Of a stretch of DNA of 64,000 nt, positions 27,926 to 38,502 are shown one piece after another; position 1 is the stretch's first letter, and each line of letters begins with the position of its first letter. The notes below the pieces were generated by a model. That model was not told where the DNA came from and searched no databases. It saw only the letters and a program-made list of their open reading frames with translations. The stretch is from Sulfurimonadaceae bacterium. Lineage in GTDB: Bacteria > Campylobacterota > Campylobacteria > Campylobacterales > Sulfurimonadaceae. The stretch is taken from contig JAQUHB010000007.1 in NCBI GenBank assembly GCA_028683835.1, forward strand, positions 1 to 64,000, written 5' to 3'. Position numbers and translations under genes: made by a program.

Positions 27926-29506
27926 TTAGTTGCATCCGAATTGATCTGTTTTTGGGATATAAACTTCAAATAAAGCTCCCTCTTGTGTATTGGATGGAAT
28001 AATTTTTCCTTTATGATCGTTGATGATTCGTTTGGCGACATTAAGGCCAATACCTATGCCTCCTTCCTCTTTTGTGCTTTGAAAAGGGTCAAATATTTTT
28101 TGGAGCATATCGGGATCAATACCGCCTCCATTATCATAAAACTTTATAACGATACAGAGTTCTTGTTCTTCAAAAGTTATCCTAAGATGTCTCGAATCAA
28201 AATCCTTTGTAAGTTTGAGCTGATCCATTGCATTATTTACGATAATGACAAAGACTTGTTCAATTCTTTGTTTTTGTATAAAAGCTTGAAATTGGTACTT
28301 TTCTTTGTCGATATCAAGGGTAAATAGTTGATTTTGGATATAAATGTTTGAAATTTGTTTTGCTTTATTATGAGCAAGTGTAAGAGCTGTAATGAGGCAG
28401 TTGTAGATATTTTCTACCTTTGGAATCTCCTTTGTCTGATAAGACATCTCTCGCATAGATTCAATGATAGTTGATATTCTGTTAATGCCGTTTAAGATAG
28501 TTTTACCGTCCTCTTGCAAGTAGCTTTTTTGTTTAATATTATCATCCAAAGCATTAATATCATTTATCATCAGTTCCAAATTACCTTTGACGTAGGTAAG
28601 AGGAGTATTGATTTCATGAGTGATACCTGCTGCCATTTTTCCAATCGTAGAAAATTTTTCTTGAAGCAGATTTTCTTTCTCTTGTTCTTCATGAAGTTCA
28701 TTATTTTTGTCGATTTCTCGCTTAATACGGTTTTTTAGGTATTCTTTATGAGTATAAAGTTCTGTTAAGTCTTGTCTAAAAGAGATATATTCAACAACAT
28801 TCTCATGTTCATCCAAGATGGGAATAATGGTAGAATATTCATAGCTTGTCTCACCATTTTTTTTTCTATTTTTTATTCGTCCTCGCCAGATCTCTTTATT
28901 TTTGATTGTTTTCCACATATTTGTATAAACAAGTTTACTTGTATTGGGGTGTCTTACAATATTGTGTTGTTTACCGATAAGTTCCCCTTTGTTGTATCCG
29001 ATAAGGTTACAAAATGAGTCATTTACATATGTAATCACTCCTGTTGGATCAGTTTTTGTCACGGAAGATCCTGCATCTATGGCACGTTTATACTCTTCTA
29101 AGAGTTTTGTTGCCTTTTCTTTGTCTTGTTGGATTCGGATCTGTTTTATGAATTTATTGAGGGTGCCGAGTAGTCTGCTCGGGTTGAGTGGTTTAAAAAT
29201 ATACCCCTCAACCCCTATCTCTATCGCTTCTAGAAAAATATTGACACTATTTGGATAAGTAATCAAGACAGTTGGGATATCTTGATCTCTTTTTTTTATC
29301 TCTTCTAAAAACTTGATGCCATTCATATCTATAAGTACAGAGTCTGAGAGTAGGATATGTGGACGCCATTCAAGATAGAGTTTCATCCCCTCATGAGCAC
29401 TATTTGCAATGAATACATTTGTGTATCCACTTGACCTTACTACTCTGCTGATCTCTTCACAAAGACTTTTATCTACAGTAACGAGTAGGATTTTAATGGT
29501 ATCCAT
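27926..29506 (-). CDS. Receiver-PAS-histidine kinase
   Basis: 526 residues, soluble. Residues 1-120 are a receiver domain with phospho-acceptor Asp in LLSDSVLIDMNG, Thr in VLITYPN and Lys in IFKPLN; the usual Asp pair near the N-terminus is reduced (VTVDK), so the receiver may be weakly phosphorylated. About 150-260 is an Aer-like PAS domain (VNDSFCNLIGY, HNIVRHPN, EYISFRQDL). Then a coiled coil, the H-box ITHEINTPLTYVKGN, an N-box around NNAMDQL and G-boxes DNGGGIDPDML and GIGIGLNVAKRI. Two bases separate it from the CheY-like gene upstream: likely a dedicated signalling pair. Confidence 0.9.
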   Translation of the reverse strand: MDTIKILLVTVDKSLCEEISRVVRSSGYTNVFIANSAHEGMKLYLEWRPHILLSDSVLIDMNGIKFLEEIKKRDQDIPTVLITYPNSVNIFLEAIEIGVEGYIFKPLNPSRLLGTLNKFIKQIRIQQDKEKATKLLEEYKRAIDAGSSVTKTDPTGVITYVNDSFCNLIGYNKGELIGKQHNIVRHPNTSKLVYTNMWKTIKNKEIWRGRIKNRKKNGETSYEYSTIIPILDEHENVVEYISFRQDLTELYTHKEYLKNRIKREIDKNNELHEEQEKENLLQEKFSTIGKMAAGITHEINTPLTYVKGNLELMINDINALDDNIKQKSYLQEDGKTILNGINRISTIIESMREMSYQTKEIPKVENIYNCLITALTLAHNKAKQISNIYIQNQLFTLDIDKEKYQFQAFIQKQRIEQVFVIIVNNAMDQLKLTKDFDSRHLRITFEEQELCIVIKFYDNGGGIDPDMLQKIFDPFQSTKEEGGIGIGLNVAKRIINDHKGKIIPSNTQEGALFEVYIPKTDQFGCN

Positions 29507-29508
29507 AC

Positions 29509-29880
29509 TTATGCTTTGAGTATATCTTCTATCTTCTTACTTAGAGCATTTAACGAGGAGAAAGGTTTCATAATATAATCGCTAGCTCCATATCTATGTG
29601 CATTAAGAACTTTATCTAAAGTTGAATAAGCAGTCATCATGAGGACTTTGACGCTAGGTACTTTTTCCAATATTTTTGGAAGTGCATCAAGTCCATTCAT
29701 CTGAGGCATCATAATATCAAGTAAAACAAGATCTGTATCTTGTGAAAGTGAAGAGATCGCATTGAGAGGGTTAGTGTAGGTTGTGACTTTATACCCTCCT
29801 TCGCGTGAAAGATGTTTTTCAAGCATTGCTAGTATCTCTGTCTCATCATCGATGATTACGATATTAATATTTTTGTTCAT
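29509..29880 (-). CDS. CheY-like single-domain response regulator
   Basis: 123-residue receiver with all key residues: IIDDETEIL (acidic pair at 11-12), LVLLDIMMPQMNGLDALP with the phospho-Asp near 57, MMTAYST near 85 and IMKPFSS near 108. No output domain, so it must act by protein contact, perhaps on the adjacent kinase receiver relay or on chemotaxis proteins. Lies between the kinase (2 bases) and the chemoreceptor (9 bases). Confidence 0.92.
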   Translation of the reverse strand: MNKNINIVIIDDETEILAMLEKHLSREGGYKVTTYTNPLNAISSLSQDTDLVLLDIMMPQMNGLDALPKILEKVPSVKVLMMTAYSTLDKVLNAHRYGASDYIMKPFSSLNALSKKIEDILKA

Positions 29881-29889
29881 AAAACTCTC

Positions 29890-31203
29890 CTAGTTCTTAA
29901 ATAAATTATCTTTAGCTTCATGCATAACTTTCTGAGATTTTTCTTCAACGACTTCATCAAGATACTTGAAGACATCTCTACTCGCACTTTCAATCGCTTT
30001 TATTCTCTCTTCGATAATCTCTTTTGAACAGAGTACTTTTCCAGATCCACATTCATTTGCCAAAAGATTTGCCTGATCATGTACGATAGCGTGTGGTTTT
30101 TCAAGTTTTGCATATGCAGGCATATCAGAAAAACTCTCTTTACCAATACCTGTGGTGTACCATTTTCCAAGACGGCAGTTATGATGAGAGACTGCTGTAA
30201 AATTATTCTCTTCGCCAAAGATAAGTGCGTATACATTGTGTTTGTAGATAACGTGATCGATTTTTGCCAATGATGTAAATATCTTATCACTTATATAGCC
30301 GACTTCATACTGTGCTCTAGAAGCATTTTTTTCAAAAGACTTGATTTTAACACTAAGATCTTGGATTTTATCTTGTGTGCTGATGAGAATATCATTTACT
30401 TCACTGGTATTCGTCTCAGCTTGGCTTGTCTCTTGTTGCATCGCTTTGACAACGATAGAGATATCTTTTGTAGCAGTTTGAGTTTTCTCTGCAAGTTTTC
30501 TTACTTCATCGGCAACGACGGCAAATCCGCGTCCGTGTTCTCCCGCGCGAGCGGCTTCTATGGCAGCATTAAGCGCAAGAAGATTAGTTTGATCGGCAAT
30601 ATCTTGAATGAGCGTTACCACAGTAGATATCTCTCTACTTCGCTCATTTAAAGAATGCATACCATGAACATTTTCTTGCATGTTTTCATTAAGTATATCC
30701 ATCGCTTTTGATGAGTCGCGGATGAGTACCAATCCCTCCCTGGATTCAATCGCGATTTGAGAAGACTCATCTTTCATAGTTTTAAGTTCGTCAAGAAGTT
30801 TTGAAAATGTTGTTTGGGTATCTGTGAGAGCATCTGTAATAGCGTGTTGGTGCATACCCAATATACTGCTATCTCTGGTATCTCTCATATCTGTTTTAAT
30901 GATACTATATACCGTTGCGCCGTTTTGTATTTTACGAGAGGTTATTTTTCCAGTACAACCATTTAATTCTATATGGTTTTTTGTTTTTGGAAGTTCTCTT
31001 GCCAAAGCTTGTGGATCTTGGATTATTTGGCCTGCCTGTTCATTTTGAAAGAGATAGTTGTTATTGTCATCAAGTACGACAATCATTTCCTCTTGCGCAA
31101 AGCCTGCAAACCCTTTATAAAAATCAAGCTCTTTTTGAAGAGATGATATTTGATCTTCAAGAGCCGCTATCTTTTTTTCCTCATTTTTTCTTGAAAAAAA
31201 CAT
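29890..31203 (-). CDS. Soluble methyl-accepting chemotaxis protein with CZB zinc domain
   Basis: Cytoplasmic chemoreceptor, like Helicobacter TlpD. The N-terminus is a coiled coil ([19 protein letters not shown]) and a PAS-like segment ([19 protein letters not shown]); no membrane helices. The MCP hairpin tip is [33 protein letters not shown] in pieces around residues 210-240. The C-terminus is a CZB domain with His in [12 protein letters not shown], the Cys in [10 protein letters not shown] and the final His in [12 protein letters not shown] take the ATG at 31203 rather than the GTG four codons earlier. A minus-strand TACAAT at 31234-31239 may be its -10. Confidence 0.9.
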   Translation of the reverse strand: MFFSRKNEEKKIAALEDQISSLQKELDFYKGFAGFAQEEMIVVLDDNNNYLFQNEQAGQIIQDPQALARELPKTKNHIELNGCTGKITSRKIQNGATVYSIIKTDMRDTRDSSILGMHQHAITDALTDTQTTFSKLLDELKTMKDESSQIAIESREGLVLIRDSSKAMDILNENMQENVHGMHSLNERSREISTVVTLIQDIADQTNLLALNAAIEAARAGEHGRGFAVVADEVRKLAEKTQTATKDISIVVKAMQQETSQAETNTSEVNDILISTQDKIQDLSVKIKSFEKNASRAQYEVGYISDKIFTSLAKIDHVIYKHNVYALIFGEENNFTAVSHHNCRLGKWYTTGIGKESFSDMPAYAKLEKPHAIVHDQANLLANECGSGKVLCSKEIIEERIKAIESASRDVFKYLDEVVEEKSQKVMHEAKDNLFKN

Positions 31204-31291
31204 GAAATCCACCACTTATGAAATTTTGAAACTATTGTAGCAAAACTTATATGATTATTGGTTGTATGATATTAAATTTTTTGTATAAGAT

Positions 31292-32356
31292 TTAGTCACC
31301 AAGGGCCCACTGTGAAAAGGGAAGTATCTCGACTTTGCTGATAGGATGGCTAATCTCTCCCTCTTTGCTCATGGTCACACATGTGATCTTTTGAATCTGA
31401 TTTGAGAAGATAAATGCTTCGATAGATTCGAGCTTTTTAAAGAGCATTCTTTCCTCGGCAAAGGGCATACATAAGATGATTTCGCTATTTTTCGGAATAT
31501 AAAACTCAATCCCCTCTTCATAAAAAAACTCTGTATCATTTTTAAGTATCTCTAAAAAAACGATATTTTCGAAAACTCTCGCAAAGTTTTTTTGAATTGT
31601 TAGGGTACTTTTGAAGATGATATCGCAGAGGTAGATTTTTTTTGTAGCATTTGGGTAACCTACTTTTGAGAGTTGAAAAAGATAGCCATCGGTAATCATA
31701 GATTCAAAGTTTTTATAAAGCATATCTTTGGAGATCTTTCTTTTGAGTTTAAGCTTTTCATAGATATTAAAAGCGGAAAGTTTTTGCCCTACCGATTTTG
31801 TAGCCGTAATTAAAATATCAAATTCTAAAGCGGAAAGCGCATAACGGAACTTCTCTTGGATATATTTGGCACGGTTATCAGCAGAAACTCTTTGAAGCGC
31901 TGCAAACCCGCCAAGCTGCAGATAATGCGAGATAGCAGTGGAATCATAACGACTTTCAAACGCTAAGAACTCTTCAAAATCAAGCGGAGTCAATCTTTTT
32001 GTGATGAGAAAATCAAGTTTATAATGTTTACGAGAGGAGATGATGAGCTGTGAGACATTGACGATTTTTACCTCAGGAGTGTAATTATCCAAAACAAGGA
32101 TACTTATTTTATTTTTCGTACAAAAATCTTGAAGAAAAAGATTGAGTTCATCTATCTCGATTCTTATGTCATCAAGATCAATATATAGATAGCTGTTTTT
32201 TTTACATGTTAGCAGATAAGCTTTGAGAAGTTCTGTCTTTCCGCTTTGTGCAATGCCATTGATCTGATAGCTTTTTTCGTCAAGTTGAAGTTTTCTCTCA
32301 ACATAATGATTACATGTAAGATCGATTTTATAAAGCTCATCGAGTAGGATTTCCAT
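31292..32356 (-). CDS. AAA-type ATPase with DUF4143-like tail
   Basis: 354 residues. P-loop GIAQSGKTELLKA near 34, Walker B-like SYLYIDLDDI near 54 and ISILVLDNY near 83, sensor-like QLIISSRKH near 105. The C-terminal half resembles the winged-helix and nuclease-like part of DUF4143 ATPases (TATKSVGQKLSAFNIYEKL; FENIVFLEIL with a conserved Glu), though the final nuclease motif is incomplete. Such proteins are common in archaea and bacteria without known function. Single gene, divergent from the ribosomal operon. Confidence 0.7.
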   Translation of the reverse strand: MEILLDELYKIDLTCNHYVERKLQLDEKSYQINGIAQSGKTELLKAYLLTCKKNSYLYIDLDDIRIEIDELNLFLQDFCTKNKISILVLDNYTPEVKIVNVSQLIISSRKHYKLDFLITKRLTPLDFEEFLAFESRYDSTAISHYLQLGGFAALQRVSADNRAKYIQEKFRYALSALEFDILITATKSVGQKLSAFNIYEKLKLKRKISKDMLYKNFESMITDGYLFQLSKVGYPNATKKIYLCDIIFKSTLTIQKNFARVFENIVFLEILKNDTEFFYEEGIEFYIPKNSEIILCMPFAEERMLFKKLESIEAFIFSNQIQKITCVTMSKEGEISHPISKVEILPFSQWALGD

Positions 32357-32390
32357 AAAGTTCCAATTTTTTAGATTTTAAAATTATATC

Positions 32391-32411
32391 ATTTCCTTTT
32401 TAAAAGGAAAT
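32391..32411. repeat. Perfect 21-base inverted repeat between divergent ATPase and rpsJ
   Basis: ATTTCCTTTT-T-AAAAGGAAAT. A minus-strand TATAAT (32389-32384) for the ATPase gene lies right beside it, so a regulator bound here would cover the -35 region of that promoter. It is 60 bases upstream of the rpsJ -10 box. No U-run supports a terminator role for any gene, since both genes point away. Confidence 0.5.
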
Positions 32412-32471
32412 AAATTTTAGAATAAATCAATTTTTATCCCCTAAAACCTTGAATATTCGTAGGTACTTGGC

Positions 32472-32477
32472 TATAAT
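32472..32477 (+). promoter_or_regulatory. -10 box of the S10/spc ribosomal operon
   Basis: TATAAT preceded by TTGGC; 55 bases before the rpsJ ATG. There is no good -35 hexamer, as typical in Campylobacterota. The leader of about 48 bases is too short for the long L4-binding S10 leader of E. coli. Confidence 0.7.
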
Positions 32478-32532
32478 TCCGTTCCCTTAATATAGTTAGG
32501 CTTGACCTGATGAGTTCTTTAGAAGGAAAAAC

Positions 32533-32844
32533 ATGGAAAAAATTCGTTTGAAATTGAAAGCTTATGATCATCGTGTACTCGATCGTTCTGTAGCGTCAAT
32601 CGTAGAGGCTGTAAAGCGTACTGGTGCACATATTCGTGGACCGATCCCTTTGCCAACAAAGATTCGTAAATATACAGTATTGAAATCTGTTCACATCAAT
32701 AAAGATTCACGTGAACAATTCGAGATCCGTATGCATGCACGTTTGATCGATATCGTTTCTGCTACGCCTGAAACTGTTGATTCACTCATGAAACTTGATC
32801 TTGCACCAGAAGTAGACGTAGAAGTACGTTCTATGGACAAGTAA
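32533..32844 (+). CDS. rpsJ: Ribosomal protein uS10
   Basis: 103 residues, full length, starting [17 protein letters not shown], with the conserved [14 protein letters not shown] loop. 30S head protein, also the NusB/NusG partner in antitermination. AGAAGGA precedes the ATG. First gene of the operon that runs to infA at 43238. Confidence 0.98.
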   Translation: MEKIRLKLKAYDHRVLDRSVASIVEAVKRTGAHIRGPIPLPTKIRKYTVLKSVHINKDSREQFEIRMHARLIDIVSATPETVDSLMKLDLAPEVDVEVRSMDK

Positions 32845-32854
32845 GGAGTAGGGT

Positions 32855-33430
32855 ATGGAATTTATTGTTGAAAAAATCGGCATGAGCCGTACTATCACTG
32901 TACCTAGTACACCTGTTACTTTATTAAAAGTAAAAGAAGCTAAAGTATGTGAAGTTAATAATGGGGTTGCTATTGTTGCTTACAACAATGGTAAAAAAAT
33001 GAATAAAGCGGTAGAAGGGCAACAAAAGAAATATTCTTTGTCTGCTGAATTCAACCGTTTTGTAACAATGAGTGTTGCAAATGTTGAAGCTGGTGACTTA
33101 GATATGAGTCCACTTGCAGAAGCTAAAGTAGTAAAATCATCTTTTAACACAAAAGGTCGTGGTTTTTCTGGTGCGATGAAACGTTGGAATTTTGCTGGTG
33201 GTCCAGGTGGTCACGGTTCACGTTTTCATAGACTAGTTGGTTCAATCGGTAATGCTGAGTGGCCAGGTCGTGTACAACCAGGTAAAAAAATGCCAGGTCA
33301 ATATGGTAATACAAAAGTTACTGTTAAAAATGAAATTATCTCTTATGACGCTGAAAACGGTGTACTAGTTGTTGCTGGATCTATTCCAGGTGCTAACGGT
33401 GCATTAGGTCGTGTAAAGGTTAGTAAATAA
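32855..33430 (+). CDS. rplC: Ribosomal protein uL3
   Basis: 191 residues, with the tentacle motif [12 protein letters not shown] near 110 that reaches towards the peptidyl transferase centre and carries the glutamine-methylation loop region ([11 protein letters not shown]). Slightly shorter than E. coli L3 (209). Its last base overlaps the first base of the rplD start (TAATG). Confidence 0.98.
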   Translation: MEFIVEKIGMSRTITVPSTPVTLLKVKEAKVCEVNNGVAIVAYNNGKKMNKAVEGQQKKYSLSAEFNRFVTMSVANVEAGDLDMSPLAEAKVVKSSFNTKGRGFSGAMKRWNFAGGPGGHGSRFHRLVGSIGNAEWPGRVQPGKKMPGQYGNTKVTVKNEIISYDAENGVLVVAGSIPGANGALGRVKVSK

Positions 33431-34044
33431 TGAGCGCTATAGTACTTAATGAAAAATTTGAAAAAGCATCTGAGTTAGCATTACCAGCAAGCTTTAGTGG
33501 GATTCACTCACACAACTTATATCTTTATGTAAAGTCTTACCAAGCAGGATTACGTGCTAATACTGCTGTAACTAAGACTCGTGCAGAAGTAAGCGGTGGT
33601 GGTAAAAAACCATGGGCTCAAAAAGGTAAAGGTGGAGCACGTGCTGGTTCACGTCGTTCACCATTATTTGTTGGTGGGGGTCAAGCTTTCGGTTCGAAAA
33701 ATAACCGTAACTACGATCTTAAAATCAACAAAAAGCAAAAGAAACTTGCTCTTAAATTTGCTTTAGACGAGTTAGCTAACAACGGGAAACTATTTATTAT
33801 AGATACTCTTGAAGTTGCTTCTGGTAAAACAAAAGACGCAATGGCGATATTTAACGCTCTTGGTCAACGTGATGCATTGTTTGTAAAATCTATTTTAGAT
33901 GAAAAAACATTCTTAGCATTCCGTAACGTTCAAGCTGCTTATGTAGTTGAAGAAAATGAGTTAAACGCATTCTTAGCTGCGACTTATCGTTCAGTAGTGA
34001 TCGAAAAAGCGGTTTGGGAAAATCTTGTAAGAGAGGCTGAATAA
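33430..34044 (+). CDS. rplD: Ribosomal protein uL4
   Basis: 204 residues. The long exit-tunnel loop is seen as [21 protein letters not shown] and the following [10 protein letters not shown]. In gammaproteobacteria L4 represses the S10 operon; the short leader here gives no sign of that. One-base overlaps with both neighbours. Confidence 0.98.
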   Translation: MSAIVLNEKFEKASELALPASFSGIHSHNLYLYVKSYQAGLRANTAVTKTRAEVSGGGKKPWAQKGKGGARAGSRRSPLFVGGGQAFGSKNNRNYDLKINKKQKKLALKFALDELANNGKLFIIDTLEVASGKTKDAMAIFNALGQRDALFVKSILDEKTFLAFRNVQAAYVVEENELNAFLAATYRSVVIEKAVWENLVREAE

Positions 34045-34325
34045 TGGCAGATATTACAGATATCAAATCTATTATATATACAGAAAAGACTCTTGGTCTT
34101 CAAGAAGATGGTGTAATTGTAGTACAAACATCTCCTCGTATGACTAAAACAGGTCTTAAAGAGGTGTTTAGAGAGTATTTTGGAATCGTTCCAACTCGTA
34201 TAAACTCATTAAACCAAGCGGGAAAAGTAAAACGTTTCCGTGGTATCGCTGGTAAACAAAACAACTTCAAAAAGTTCTATGTTACATTGCCAGAGGGTGC
34301 ACAAATAGAAAGTTTGGCGGTATAA
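34044..34325 (+). CDS. rplW: Ribosomal protein uL23
   Basis: 93 residues, with TEKTLGL near the N-terminus and the loop [17 protein letters not shown]. Sits at the exit tunnel where SRP and trigger factor dock. Overlaps rplD by one base. Confidence 0.97.
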   Translation: MADITDIKSIIYTEKTLGLQEDGVIVVQTSPRMTKTGLKEVFREYFGIVPTRINSLNQAGKVKRFRGIAGKQNNFKKFYVTLPEGAQIESLAV

Positions 34326-34326
34326 G

Positions 34327-35166
34327 ATGGCTATTAAAACTTATAAACCAGTAACACCAAGCCGTCGTTTTTATACAAATGTTGACAACGGTGATATCAC
34401 TGCAAAAGCGAGTGTTCGTTCATTACTTGTAAAACTTCCTTCACATGCTGGACGTAACAATAATGGTCGTATCACTTCTCGTCATAAACAAGCGGGTGCA
34501 AAAAAACTATACCGTATAATTGATTTTAAACGTGATAAGTTAAATGTACCTGGAACAGTAGCAGCTATCGAGTATGATCCATACCGTAACTGTCGTATTG
34601 CTCTAATCAACTATGCTGATGGTGAAAAACGTTATATTCTTCAACCAAAAGGTCTTAATGTAGGAGATGTTATCTCATCTGCTGAATCTGGTCTTGACGT
34701 TAAAGTTGGTAATGCAATGAAACTCATGAGCATCCCAGTTGGTACAACTGTACACAATATCGAACTTAAACCTGGTAAAGGTGGTCAAATGGTTCGTTCA
34801 GCTGGAACAAGTGCACAAATCATGGGACGTGATGGGAAATATGTTTCTCTTCGTATGCCATCTTCTGAAATGCGTTTAGTTTTAGGTGAGTGTTATGCTA
34901 CTGTTGGTGTTGTCGGTAACGAAGAATATATCAATATTGTAATAGCGAAAGCTGGTCGTTCTCGTCATATGGGTATCCGTCCTCAAACTCGTGGTTCTGC
35001 AATGAACCCTGTTGATCACCCGCATGGTGGTGGTGAAGGTAAAACGAATTCAGGACGTCATCCGGTTACTCCATGGGGTAAACCAACGAAGGGTGCTAAA
35101 ACTCGTCGTAAAAAAGCTAGTGATAAACTTATTATTACTCGCCGTAAATCTAATCCGAAGAGGTAG
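34327..35166 (+). CDS. rplB: Ribosomal protein uL2
   Basis: 279 residues; the near-universal [14 protein letters not shown] segment near 225 is present, and the C-terminal tail is Arg/Lys-rich. Needed for 30S-50S association and peptidyl transfer. One base after rplW. Confidence 0.98.
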   Translation: MAIKTYKPVTPSRRFYTNVDNGDITAKASVRSLLVKLPSHAGRNNNGRITSRHKQAGAKKLYRIIDFKRDKLNVPGTVAAIEYDPYRNCRIALINYADGEKRYILQPKGLNVGDVISSAESGLDVKVGNAMKLMSIPVGTTVHNIELKPGKGGQMVRSAGTSAQIMGRDGKYVSLRMPSSEMRLVLGECYATVGVVGNEEYINIVIAKAGRSRHMGIRPQTRGSAMNPVDHPHGGGEGKTNSGRHPVTPWGKPTKGAKTRRKKASDKLIITRRKSNPKR

Positions 35167-35170
35167 TTAA

Positions 35171-35449
35171 ATGGCAAGAAGTGTAAAAAAAGGTCCATTT
35201 GTAGATGATCATTTAATGAAGAAAGTTGTTGCTGCAAAAGCTGCAAAAGACAACAAACCTATCAAAACTTGGTCACGTCGTAGTATGGTTCTTCCAGAGA
35301 TGGTTGGTTTGACATTCAATGTTCACAACGGACGTCAATTCGTACCAGTATTTGTATCTGAGAATCATATTGGTTATAAACTTGGAGAATTCGCTCCAAC
35401 TCGTACGTTCAAGGGCCATAAAGGTTCTGTACAGAAAAAGGTAGGTTAA
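35171..35449 (+). CDS. rpsS: Ribosomal protein uS19
   Basis: 92 residues, start [19 protein letters not shown] and core [17 protein letters not shown]; 30S head, contacts the A-site finger. Four bases after rplB. Confidence 0.98.
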   Translation: MARSVKKGPFVDDHLMKKVVAAKAAKDNKPIKTWSRRSMVLPEMVGLTFNVHNGRQFVPVFVSENHIGYKLGEFAPTRTFKGHKGSVQKKVG

Positions 35450-35451
35450 TT

Positions 35452-35769
35452 ATGGCTAGAGCATTATTAAAATTTATCCGTGTTTCACCTATCAAATCAC
35501 GTCTTGTTGCACGTGAAATTCAAGGTATGAATGCTGAACTTGCACTTGCAGCTTTAGAATTCACTCCGAACAAAGCAGCAAAAATCATTGCTAAAGTTGT
35601 TGCATCTGCAGTAGCTAACAGCGGTAACGAAGCAGCAGATTGTGTTATCACATCTTGCCGTGTTGATAATGGTCCAGTACTAAAACGTTTCCGTCCACGT
35701 GCTCGTGGTATGGCATCAGGTATTCGTAAACCGACAGCACATATTTTAGTAGAAGTAGAGGGTAAATAA
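35452..35769 (+). CDS. rplV: Ribosomal protein uL22
   Basis: 105 residues, close to the E. coli length (110). [16 protein letters not shown] and the tunnel loop [17 protein letters not shown] are present; this loop lines the exit tunnel beside L4. Confidence 0.98.
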   Translation: MARALLKFIRVSPIKSRLVAREIQGMNAELALAALEFTPNKAAKIIAKVVASAVANSGNEAADCVITSCRVDNGPVLKRFRPRARGMASGIRKPTAHILVEVEGK

Positions 35770-35771
35770 TT

Positions 35772-36494
35772 ATGGGACAAAAAGTTAATCCTATTGGCCT
35801 TCGCCTTGGTATCAACCGTAACTGGGAAAGCCGTTGGTTTCCTAATTTCAAAACTGCTGCGGGTAACATTGGTGAAGATCATAAAATCCGTACATATTTG
35901 AAAAAAGAGCTTTACTATTCTGGTGTTTCTAACATCGTTATAGAGCGTACAGTAAAACGTCTTCGCGTTACTATCATTGCAGCTCGTCCTGGTATCATCA
36001 TCGGTAAAAAAGGTTCAGATATCGAGAAATTGAAATCTACTCTTGAAAAACTAATTGGTAAACCAGTTTCTGTAAACATTAAAGAAGAGAAAAAAGCTCA
36101 GGCTTCTGCTCAACTTGTTGCAGAAAATGTTGCTACTCAACTTGAACGTCGTGTTGCTTTCCGCCGTGCGATGAAAAAAGTTATGCAGGGTGCACAACGT
36201 TCTGGTGCAAAAGGTATTAAAGTATCTGTTTCTGGTCGTCTTGGTGGTGCTGAAATGGCACGTACTGAGTGGTATTTAGAGGGACGTGTTCCACTTCATA
36301 CTTTACGTGCGAAAATAGATTACGGTTTTGCTGAAGCACACACAACTTATGGTTGTATCGGTGTTAAAGTTTGGATATTCAAAGGTGAAGTACTTACAAA
36401 AGGTATTCCTGCTGAAGTAAAAGAAGAAAAACAAGAGTCACGTCGCCCAGCTAAACGTGCTCCAAGACGCGAAAATAGCGGAAAGGCTGAATAA
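35772..36494 (+). CDS. rpsC: Ribosomal protein uS3
   Basis: 240 residues. N-terminal KH domain with the GxxG-type loop [14 protein letters not shown] near 75, C-terminal domain with [13 protein letters not shown]; the tail is extended by an Arg/Lys/Glu-rich stretch ([13 protein letters not shown]). Part of the mRNA entry channel helicase. Confidence 0.98.
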   Translation: MGQKVNPIGLRLGINRNWESRWFPNFKTAAGNIGEDHKIRTYLKKELYYSGVSNIVIERTVKRLRVTIIAARPGIIIGKKGSDIEKLKSTLEKLIGKPVSVNIKEEKKAQASAQLVAENVATQLERRVAFRRAMKKVMQGAQRSGAKGIKVSVSGRLGGAEMARTEWYLEGRVPLHTLRAKIDYGFAEAHTTYGCIGVKVWIFKGEVLTKGIPAEVKEEKQESRRPAKRAPRRENSGKAE

Positions 36495-36496
36495 TT

Positions 36497-36922
36497 ATGT
36501 TGCTGCCTAAGAGAACTAAATATCGTAAAGTAATGAAGGGTCGTAACCGTGGTTACGCTCGTAGCGGATATACACTAACTTTTGGAACGATTGGATTTAA
36601 AGCTGTTGAAGCTGGACGTATTAACTCTCGTCAAATTGAATCAGCTCGTATTTCTGCGACACGTCATATTAAACGTAGTGGTAAAATCTGGATCAGAGTA
36701 TTCCCAGCGAAACCGTTAACTGCAAAACCTCTAGAAACTCGTATGGGTAAAGGTAAGGGTTCAGTTGATCAATGGGTAATGAACATCAAACCGGGTCGTA
36801 TCATATTTGAAATGGGTGGTGTTAACCATGACTTAGCACGTGAAGCGCTAACTCTTGCGATGCACAAACTACCATTTAAAACTAAAATAATAACTGCGGA
36901 GATGAGCAATGAAATATTCTGA
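36497..36922 (+). CDS. rplP: Ribosomal protein uL16
   Basis: 141 residues: [19 protein letters not shown] start, [16 protein letters not shown] with the Arg that is hydroxylated in some species. Overlaps the rpmC start by 14 bases. Confidence 0.97.
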   Translation: MLLPKRTKYRKVMKGRNRGYARSGYTLTFGTIGFKAVEAGRINSRQIESARISATRHIKRSGKIWIRVFPAKPLTAKPLETRMGKGKGSVDQWVMNIKPGRIIFEMGGVNHDLAREALTLAMHKLPFKTKIITAEMSNEIF

Positions 36923-37094
36923 TTTAGCAGGAAAAAGTGCAGCTGAGCTTCAAGCAATGCTTAAAGCGAAAAAAACTGAGCTGTTTACTTTGAAAATAAA
37001 ACAAAAAATGATGCAATTAACAAATAACAGCGAGCTACGTTTCGCTAAAAAAGATATTGCACGTATCAACACTGCGCTTAGCGCAATGAAGTAA
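36909..37094 (+). CDS. rpmC: Ribosomal protein uL29
   Basis: 61 residues, helical hairpin with [20 protein letters not shown] and a KKDIARINT motif. Starts inside the end of rplP, implying coupled translation. Confidence 0.96.
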   Translation: MKYSDLAGKSAAELQAMLKAKKTELFTLKIKQKMMQLTNNSELRFAKKDIARINTALSAMK

Positions 37095-37103
37095 GGGTTG
37101 GTA

Positions 37104-37358
37104 ATGACACACAAACGTGAAATTCAAGGTAATGTAATTAAGATATCTGGTGATAAAACTGTATCTATTGTAGTAGAACGCCGTGTAATGCACCCAAAAT
37201 ATCATAAAGTTGTTAAACGTTTCAAAAAGTACCTAGTACATGATGAGCGTAATGAACTAAAAGTAGGTGACGAGATCGTTGCTTCAGAATGTCGTCCTTT
37301 ATCTAAAAGTAAATCTTATAGATTGAAAAGCATCGTATTAGCAGGAGCAGAAGCATGA
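37104..37358 (+). CDS. rpsQ: Ribosomal protein uS17
   Basis: 84 residues from the ATG at 37104, with AAGGG 9 bases upstream; a TTG two codons before is open but unneeded. OB fold: [37 protein letters not shown]. 16S assembly initiator protein. Confidence 0.96.
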   Translation: MTHKREIQGNVIKISGDKTVSIVVERRVMHPKYHKVVKRFKKYLVHDERNELKVGDEIVASECRPLSKSKSYRLKSIVLAGAEA

Positions 37359-37723
37359 TTCAAAGTTTCACTCGCCTAAACGTTGCGGATAATACTGGTG
37401 CAAAAGAGATTATGTGTATCAAAGTACTTGGCGGATCTAAAAAACGCTATGCTACTGTTGGTGATGTTATCGTTGCTTCAGTAAAAAAAGCTATACCAAC
37501 TGCAAAAGTCAAAAAAGGCGCAGTTGTTAAAGCGGTAGTTGTTAGAACTAAAAAAGAGGTACAACGTGAAAACGGTTCATTGATTCGTTTCGATGACAAT
37601 GCAGCTGTAATCTTGGATTCAAAACGTGAACCAATTGGTACTCGTATATTTGGACCGATCAGCCGTGAAGTTCGTTATTCAGGTTTCATGAAAATCGTAT
37701 CTCTCGCGCCGGAGGTTGTATAA
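37355..37723 (+). CDS. rplN: Ribosomal protein uL14
   Basis: 122 residues, exactly the usual length. [19 protein letters not shown] near the start, [11 protein letters not shown] near 83 and the [13 protein letters not shown] end. 4-base overlap with rpsQ. Confidence 0.98.
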   Translation: MIQSFTRLNVADNTGAKEIMCIKVLGGSKKRYATVGDVIVASVKKAIPTAKVKKGAVVKAVVVRTKKEVQRENGSLIRFDDNAAVILDSKREPIGTRIFGPISREVRYSGFMKIVSLAPEVV

Positions 37724-37953
37724 TGGCAAAATTTAATTTCAAAAAAGGTGATACTGTAGAGATCATCGCTGGTGACGATAGAGGCACTAAAGCGGAAGTT
37801 TTAGCTGTAATGCCAAAGAAAAACAAAGTAATCGTACAGGGTTGTAAAATAGCTAAGAAAACTGTTAAACCAACTGAAGAGAATCCAAAAGGCGGCTTTA
37901 TTAATAAAGAGATGCCAATTGATGCTTCAAACGTACGTAAAGTGGAGGCATAA
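37723..37953 (+). CDS. rplX: Ribosomal protein uL24
   Basis: 76 residues, shorter than E. coli L24 (104) because the C-terminal part is lacking, as often in Campylobacterota. KOW motif KKGDTVEIIAGDDRGTKAEV. One-base overlap with rplN. Confidence 0.96.
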   Translation: MAKFNFKKGDTVEIIAGDDRGTKAEVLAVMPKKNKVIVQGCKIAKKTVKPTEENPKGGFINKEMPIDASNVRKVEA

Positions 37954-37956
37954 TTC

Positions 37957-38502
37957 ATGGCACGTTTAAAAGATAAATATCTTGCAATGAAACCTGAACT
38001 ACAAAAAGAGCTTGCAATCGCAAACATCATGGATGTTCCTGCTGTTGATAAGATCATGATAAGTGTTGGTGCTGGTTTTGCTATGAAAGATAACAAACTA
38101 ATCCAAAACATAGAAGACACGATAACTGCAATCGCAGGACAACGTGCTACTACTGTTATCGCAAAGAAATCTGTTGCAGGTTTTAAAGTGCGTGAAGGTA
38201 TGCCTGTAGGTGTTAAAGTTACATTACGTGGCGAAAACATGTACAACTTCCTTGACCGTTTGATTGCTATCGCACTTCCACGTGTGAAGGATTTCCGTGG
38301 TGTTGCTCGTAACGGTTTTGATGGTCGTGGTAACTACAACTTTGGTTTGCAAGAACAACTAATCTTCCCAGAAGTTAGTTATGATTCAATTATGCAGATT
38401 CACGGTATGAATATTACTATCGTAACTACTGGTTCAGACGATAAACAAGCGTTTACTTTGTTGGAAAAACTTGGTATGCCGTTTGCAAAAGGAAGAGAAT
38501 AA
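37957..38502 (+). CDS. rplE: Ribosomal protein uL5
   Basis: 181 residues; [19 protein letters not shown]-type start, [14 protein letters not shown] and [10 protein letters not shown]. Binds 5S rRNA. One-base overlap with rpsN. Confidence 0.97.
   Translation: MARLKDKYLAMKPELQKELAIANIMDVPAVDKIMISVGAGFAMKDNKLIQNIEDTITAIAGQRATTVIAKKSVAGFKVREGMPVGVKVTLRGENMYNFLDRLIAIALPRVKDFRGVARNGFDGRGNYNFGLQEQLIFPEVSYDSIMQIHGMNITIVTTGSDDKQAFTLLEKLGMPFAKGRE

Noticed and set aside
35520-35882. 120-codon minus-strand frame over rplV and rpsC
   Set aside because: Antisense to conserved genes, with no ribosome-binding site or family match.
37686-38246. 186-codon minus-strand frame across rplN, rplX and rplE
   Set aside because: Lies antisense to three well-supported ribosomal protein genes; the length comes from their codon usage, and the product has no recognisable features.
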